A stretch of DNA of 9,236 nucleotides. Origin: Burkholderiaceae bacterium (GTDB taxonomy: Bacteria; Pseudomonadota; Gammaproteobacteria; Burkholderiales; Burkholderiaceae_C). This document shows, piece by piece, positions 5,210-9,236 of this stretch (positions are counted from its first letter, which is position 1; every line of letters begins with the position of its first letter). Made by a program: the position numbers and the translations under genes. The stretch is taken from the NCBI GenBank assembly GCA_023268425.1, contig JALRFN010000411.1, positions 1 through 9,236 on the forward strand, read 5' to 3'. Below the pieces are notes generated by a model. It saw only the letters and a list, made by a program, of their open reading frames with translations, was not told where the DNA came from and did not search any database.

Positions 5210-7351
5210 ATGAGTGTTGAATCTGTCCGAACCGGGGCGCCCGCACGAGCGCGCCGCAGCCAAGAGGTGCTGGAGTTGCTGTCCTCCATGCGCTTTGCCA
5301 TCGCCTTGCTGTCGATCATCTGCATCGCTTCGGTGATCGGTACGGTGCTCAAGCAGCACGAGCCCATCAACAATTACATCAACCAATTTGGCCCGTTTTG
5401 GGCTGATGTGTTCCAACGTGCGGGCTTGTTTTCGGTTTACAGCGCGTGGTGGTTTTTGCTGATTTTGGCGTTTTTGGTCGTCAGCACGTCCTTGTGCATT
5501 GCACGCAACACCCCCAAGATCTTGCGCGAAGTGAAGACCTTCAAAGAAGGCATGCGCGAACAAAGTTTGCGTGCCTTTGCCCACCGCGCGCAGGGTCAGC
5601 TGAGCGGCGATGTCATGGCAGCAGCGACGCAAGTCGCGCAGCAATTACAGGGCGCTGGTTTCAAGGCCAAGATGCAGGTGCGCGACAACGGGGTCATGGT
5701 GGCCGGGCGCGCCGGCGTGGGCAACAAGTTTGGTTATTTGGCGGCGCACAGCGCGATCGTTTTGGTTTGCATTGGTGGTTTGCTAGATGGTGACTTGTTG
5801 GTGCGCGCCCAGACCTGGTGGGCAGGCAAAACACCTTATGAGGGCGGTGGTCTGATTGCTGACATCCCGCCCCAGCACCGCTTGTCGGCCAACAACCCAG
5901 CGTTTCGCGGCAATTTGTTCGTGCCCGAGGGCCAAGTGGGCGATGCGGTGGTCTTGACCCAACCCAAAGGCGTGCTGATTCAAGACCTGCCATTTGCGGT
6001 GGAGTTGAAAAAGTTCAACGTGGAGTACTACCCCACGGGTATGCCCAAGTTGTTCGCCAGCGACATCATCATTCACGACAAGGCCAGCGGAGAGCAAACC
6101 GCTGCGCGGGTCGAGGTGAATCACCCCGCGTCCTACAAAGGCATGCAGATCTACCAGTCGAGCTTCGATGACGGGGGCTCGGCCTTGACGCTCAAAGCAC
6201 AAAGCATGGGGGCTTTGACCAAGCCGTTCACCGTGCAGACCAAGGTGGGTGATGCCACCTCACTCAAGCGTGGTGACAGCGACAGCTTGCGCCTGGAGAT
6301 CACCGGGTTGCGTGTCATCAACGTCGAAAACATGGGCGCCAGCGACAACCAGGCCACCGATGTGCGTGCGGTCAACTTGGTGTCCACTTTGGACCGCCAC
6401 TTGGGCGCGGGCAGCAAGTCCCCAGGTGGTAAGACCTTGCACAACGTCGGGCCAAGTTTCAGCTACAAGCTGCGCGACATGGCGGGTCAAGCCCGGGAGT
6501 TCAACAACTACATGTTGCCCGTCAACGTGAATGACCGTGCCTTCTTCTTGTTTGGTGTGCGGGACACCCCGAGTGAGCCTTACCGTTATTTGCGCATTCC
6601 CGCTGACGATCAACGCGAGATCGGCGGTTTTCTGCGTTTGAAGCAAGACTTGGCTGACCCAGCGCTGCGCGCCGCAGCGGTGGAGCGCTATGTGGGACGG
6701 GTGGGCACGGGTAAGCCGGCGGACACCTTGGAAGCGCTGCGAGGCTCGGCCTTGCGCGCCATGGCGCTGTTTGCCGGTGACGACCCGGTTTTGCAAGACA
6801 TGGCGGTGCAAGGCGTGAGTTTGGATGGCAAGCCGCTGGGCCGCGGTGGCCTTTCGGCGCTGTCACATTTTCTGGATGTGCGGGTTCCGGCCGAACAGCG
6901 CGAGCGCGTAGGCGAAACCCTGGTCTCCATGGTCAATGCGATTTTGGGTGACCTGGTGGATGTGGGGCGCGCCCGTGCCGGTTTGCGTGCGTGGACTTGG
7001 ACGCCGGAGCAGCGTGAGTTCTTGGTCTCTTCGGTGCTGGCTTTGAGTGACGGCTTCTATTACCCCGCACCCATGACCTTCATGCTGGAGAGCTTTGATC
7101 AAGTGCAAGCCAGCGTGTTCCAGGTGACCAAAGCCCCTGGCAAGACCATTGTTTATCTGGGTTGCTTGTTTTTGATTTTGGGCGTTTTTGCCATGCTGTA
7201 CATCCGTGAGAAGCGGGTCTGGGTGTGGGTGAGTCCACGCTCACCACAGCAAAGCGACGCGACGATGGCGTTTTCCGTGAACCGCAAAGTGATGGATGTT
7301 GACCGCGAGTTTGAGCAGCTCAGGCACAGAATTTTGGAGAAGCACACATGA
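5210..7351 (+). CDS. resB: Cytochrome c biogenesis protein ResB (Ccs1/CcsB), System II
   Basis: ResB and CcsA together form the System II cytochrome c synthase, which moves heme to the periplasmic side and joins it to CXXCH motifs of apocytochromes. The 713-residue product has the ResB layout. Transmembrane segments lie at about 28-47 and 80-96, and a third at about 175-193 carries a conserved histidine (His180 in GYLAAHSAIVL) thought to ligate heme. A large periplasmic domain runs to about 640, with blocks such as VNHPASYKGMQIYQSSF. A fourth membrane segment lies at about 646-665, followed by a basic cytoplasmic tail. The long periplasmic part is usual in betaproteobacteria. ATG 5210 gives the normal N-terminus but has no good Shine-Dalgarno. 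A TTG at 5171 lies inside the terminator U-tract and is not credible. The stop overlaps the ccsA start (ATGA), indicating coupling. Confidence 0.95.
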   Translation: MSVESVRTGAPARARRSQEVLELLSSMRFAIALLSIICIASVIGTVLKQHEPINNYINQFGPFWADVFQRAGLFSVYSAWWFLLILAFLVVSTSLCIARNTPKILREVKTFKEGMREQSLRAFAHRAQGQLSGDVMAAATQVAQQLQGAGFKAKMQVRDNGVMVAGRAGVGNKFGYLAAHSAIVLVCIGGLLDGDLLVRAQTWWAGKTPYEGGGLIADIPPQHRLSANNPAFRGNLFVPEGQVGDAVVLTQPKGVLIQDLPFAVELKKFNVEYYPTGMPKLFASDIIIHDKASGEQTAARVEVNHPASYKGMQIYQSSFDDGGSALTLKAQSMGALTKPFTVQTKVGDATSLKRGDSDSLRLEITGLRVINVENMGASDNQATDVRAVNLVSTLDRHLGAGSKSPGGKTLHNVGPSFSYKLRDMAGQAREFNNYMLPVNVNDRAFFLFGVRDTPSEPYRYLRIPADDQREIGGFLRLKQDLADPALRAAAVERYVGRVGTGKPADTLEALRGSALRAMALFAGDDPVLQDMAVQGVSLDGKPLGRGGLSALSHFLDVRVPAEQRERVGETLVSMVNAILGDLVDVGRARAGLRAWTWTPEQREFLVSSVLALSDGFYYPAPMTFMLESFDQVQASVFQVTKAPGKTIVYLGCLFLILGVFAMLYIREKRVWVWVSPRSPQQSDATMAFSVNRKVMDVDREFEQLRHRILEKHT

Positions 7352-8694
7352 ACACCATGACCTCTGAATTGCCCGCGGTGGGCTTGGCTGCGGCACAACG
7401 TGCTGCGCCGCGCAATTGGGAAGACTGGCTGTTTGCCGTGTTGGTGCTGTTGGGCGCCGCTTTTGCCTTTTGGCGCTACCAAGGTGCCATGGACGGCTAT
7501 GAGCAAGCGATTTTGATTGGGTCAGCCCCTGCAGCGATCGCGATGGCGTGGTTCTGGCGACCTCTGGGTCGTTTGATGCTGGGTTCGGCGGCACTGGCCA
7601 TGGTGGCGATTTACCTGTACCAAGGCGCATCTGGTGCTGACTTGGCGCGTGCGGAACAGGTGTTTTTGCTCAAGTATTTTCTGTCCAGTCAGTCTGCCAT
7701 TTTGTGGATGTGCATGCTGTTTTTCATCGCCACCCTCTTTTACTGGGTGGGCTTTGTCAACGCATCGTGGGCAGAGGCGTTTGATGGCTTGGGCTCTAAG
7801 CTCACCTGGACGGCCGTGACCTTGGCCTTGGTGGGCAGCTTGGTGCGTTGGTACGAGAGCCATCAGATGGGATCGGGGATTGGCCACATTCCGGTGTCCA
7901 ACCTGTACGAAGTCTTTGTGCTGTTTTGTTGGCTGACGGCTTTGTTTTATTTGTATTACGAGACCCATTACGGCACCCGCAGCATGGGCGCGTTTGTGAT
8001 GTTGGTGGTCAGTGCTGCTGTGGGCTTTTTGCTTTGGTACGCGCTGGTGCGAGAGGCTGGCGCCATTCAACCGCTGGTGCCGGCTTTGCAAAGCTGGTGG
8101 ATGAAGCTGCACGTTCCGGCCAATTTCATTGGCTACGGCACGTTTTCGATCGCGGCGATGTTGGCTTTTGCCTATTTGATCAAGCAAAGCGCGCAAGAGA
8201 CCCAGTGGTGGAAGCTGGCCCCGCTGTTTCTGCTGGGCGTGGTGTTGTGTTTTGAACCCTTGGTGTTTCGTCGTGGGCAAGTGGGCGGTGGGGCCGGTTA
8301 TTGGGTGGTCTACGCGGGCATTTCTGCTTTGATCGTGGCCGGCATTTTGCGCGCCCGTCACCGCATCGCTGCGCGTTTGCCTAGCCTCGATGTGTTGGAC
8401 GATGTGATGTACAAGGCCATTGCCGTGGGCTTCGCCTTCTTCACCATTGCCACCGTGCTGGGGGCCTTGTGGGCGGCTGATGCTTGGGGCGGCTATTGGA
8501 GTTGGGATCCCAAGGAAACCTGGGCCTTGATCGTCTGGTTGAACTACGCCGCGTGGTTGCACATGCGCTTGATGAAGGGCCTGCGGGGCACCGCCTCGGC
8601 TTGGTGGGCCTTGGTCGGATTGGCCATCACAACCTTCGCGTTCTTGGGTGTCAACATGTTTCTCAGTGGCTTGCACAGTTACGGCGAGTTGTAA
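7348..8694 (+). CDS. ccsA: Cytochrome c synthase CcsA (ResC; also annotated CcsB), System II
   Basis: This is the heme-handling and transporting half of the System II synthase, a polytopic inner-membrane protein with many hydrophobic segments across 448 residues. The tryptophan-rich WWD signature WGGYWSWDPKETW is at 380-392. The histidines that flank it and bind heme in the family are probably His255 (in KLHVPANFIGYG) and His443 (in LSGLHSYGEL, the C-terminus). Other conserved histidines are in GHIPVSNLYE (180) and WLHMRL (405). Start ATG 7348 overlaps the resB stop by 4 bp and has GGAG 8 nt upstream; a second ATG three codons later is less well placed. The N-terminal 100 residues are the least conserved part. 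No separate thiol-reducing partner (CcdA/CcsX) is visible in this window. Confidence 0.95.
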   Translation: MNTMTSELPAVGLAAAQRAAPRNWEDWLFAVLVLLGAAFAFWRYQGAMDGYEQAILIGSAPAAIAMAWFWRPLGRLMLGSAALAMVAIYLYQGASGADLARAEQVFLLKYFLSSQSAILWMCMLFFIATLFYWVGFVNASWAEAFDGLGSKLTWTAVTLALVGSLVRWYESHQMGSGIGHIPVSNLYEVFVLFCWLTALFYLYYETHYGTRSMGAFVMLVVSAAVGFLLWYALVREAGAIQPLVPALQSWWMKLHVPANFIGYGTFSIAAMLAFAYLIKQSAQETQWWKLAPLFLLGVVLCFEPLVFRRGQVGGGAGYWVVYAGISALIVAGILRARHRIAARLPSLDVLDDVMYKAIAVGFAFFTIATVLGALWAADAWGGYWSWDPKETWALIVWLNYAAWLHMRLMKGLRGTASAWWALVGLAITTFAFLGVNMFLSGLHSYGEL

Positions 8695-8743
8695 CGAATT
8701 GCAGGCACGAACGAATCGCTGAACATGTTTGAGGAAAGCCTTC

Positions 8744-9236
8744 ATGTTGATTCGAAACACCACATCTGAGCGTGCAGCCCTTTTGGGCGATGCCCTGGCG
8801 TCTCAAGTGACGCCAGCCGAAGTTTTCTGGAACCGGCGCCAGTGGCTGCAAGCCAGCGGTGGTGTGGCGGCCGCAGCGGCCTTGCCTGCGATGGCGCAAA
8901 ATGCCGCTGCCTACGGCATGAAGCCGCTGGCAGCCAAGCCTTCCAGTCTGGTGGGGGCTCGCGTGAAAGCCGAGCCCACCGAGCAAAAACACGCGCTCAC
9001 CTACAACAATTTCTACGAGTTTGGCCTAGGCAAGGACGACCCCGAGGAGCGCGCGCAGGCCATGCGCATCGAACCTTGGGCGGTGCGCGTGGAAGGCTTG
9101 GTGCACAAGCCGCAAACCTTTTCTCTGGATGACTTGCTGAAGCTGGCGCCCATGGAAGAGCGGATTTATCGTTTCCGTTGCGTTGAGGCTTGGTCCATGG
9201 TTGTGCCTTGGATTGGCTATTCACTGAGTCACGTTT
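8744..9236 (+). CDS. msrP: Protein-methionine-sulfoxide reductase catalytic subunit MsrP (YedY), N-terminal part
   Basis: MsrP is a periplasmic molybdopterin enzyme that repairs oxidised methionine in envelope proteins, receiving electrons from the membrane heme protein MsrQ. The first 164 codons are present and the frame runs off the right edge (E. coli MsrP is about 334 residues). A Tat signal is visible: twin arginine in NRRQWLQ (31-32 are RR), an alanine-rich hydrophobic stretch, and probable cleavage after Ala51 (AMA). Next come YNNFYEFG (88-94), typical of YedY, and IYRFRCVEAWSMVVPW, whose Cys146 is the expected molybdenum ligand. ATG 8744 has GAGGA 8 nt upstream. The gene begins 49 bp after ccsA with no terminator between, so cotranscription with resB-ccsA is likely. 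msrQ is expected just beyond the window. Confidence 0.95.
   Translation, partial: MLIRNTTSERAALLGDALASQVTPAEVFWNRRQWLQASGGVAAAAALPAMAQNAAAYGMKPLAAKPSSLVGARVKAEPTEQKHALTYNNFYEFGLGKDDPEERAQAMRIEPWAVRVEGLVHKPQTFSLDDLLKLAPMEERIYRFRCVEAWSMVVPWIGYSLSHV

Noticed and set aside
7522..8763. 413-codon open frame on the minus strand opposite ccsA
   Set aside because: It mirrors ccsA and is full of Gln/His/Arg. The membrane protein on the plus strand with the WWD motif is the real gene.
1..9236. CRISPR arrays, IS elements, tRNA/rRNA genes, prophage or defence systems
   Set aside because: No regularly spaced repeats, transposase or integrase motifs, tRNA cloverleaf or known defence domains were seen on either strand.

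Overview
The window looks like chromosomal DNA of a betaproteobacterium of the order Burkholderiales, most likely family Comamonadaceae. The reasons are the high GC content, the gene order yihA / cytochrome c4 / resB / ccsA / msrP, the protein sequences themselves, and a palindrome-rich intergenic sequence of a style familiar from that family. No phage, IS element, CRISPR array, tRNA or rRNA is visible. Genus is not resolved.

Left part (1-2693). The 3' end of trmB (tRNA m7G46 methyltransferase) converges on metK (SAM synthetase, minus strand). The 323-bp gap between them is unusually rich in perfect inverted repeats. metK has its own promoter (perfect -10 TATAAT at 1784-1779) and a leader of about 125 nt. 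That leader ends in a strong hairpin plus U-tract directly before the metK ribosome binding site, with two mutually exclusive stems upstream. This is the architecture of a transcriptional attenuator or riboswitch and is the most interesting signal in the window. A lipid A-type lysophospholipid acyltransferase gene runs divergently from metK. Its start region carries a strong Shine-Dalgarno in front of a 15-codon upstream ORF.

Middle (2709-4335). Two overlapping minus-strand genes encode the ribosome-assembly GTPase YihA/EngB and, downstream, an epoxide hydrolase/dehalogenase-like alpha/beta hydrolase. They share about 29 bp out of frame.

Right part (4436-9236). This is a plus-strand respiratory and cytochrome c block: a diheme cytochrome c4, then the two-component System II cytochrome c synthase ResB-CcsA (ATGA overlap), then the start of msrP, the Tat-exported molybdopterin catalytic subunit of the periplasmic methionine sulfoxide reductase, which runs off the window. 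The System II synthase attaches heme to periplasmic apocytochromes, the adjacent cytochrome c4 being an obvious substrate. A 150-bp gap with three hairpins, the last a textbook intrinsic terminator, separates cytochrome c4 from resB.

The protein-coding content is ordinary for the lineage. The unusual features are in the non-coding DNA: the metK leader, the hairpin cluster after trmB, and the hairpin series before resB.
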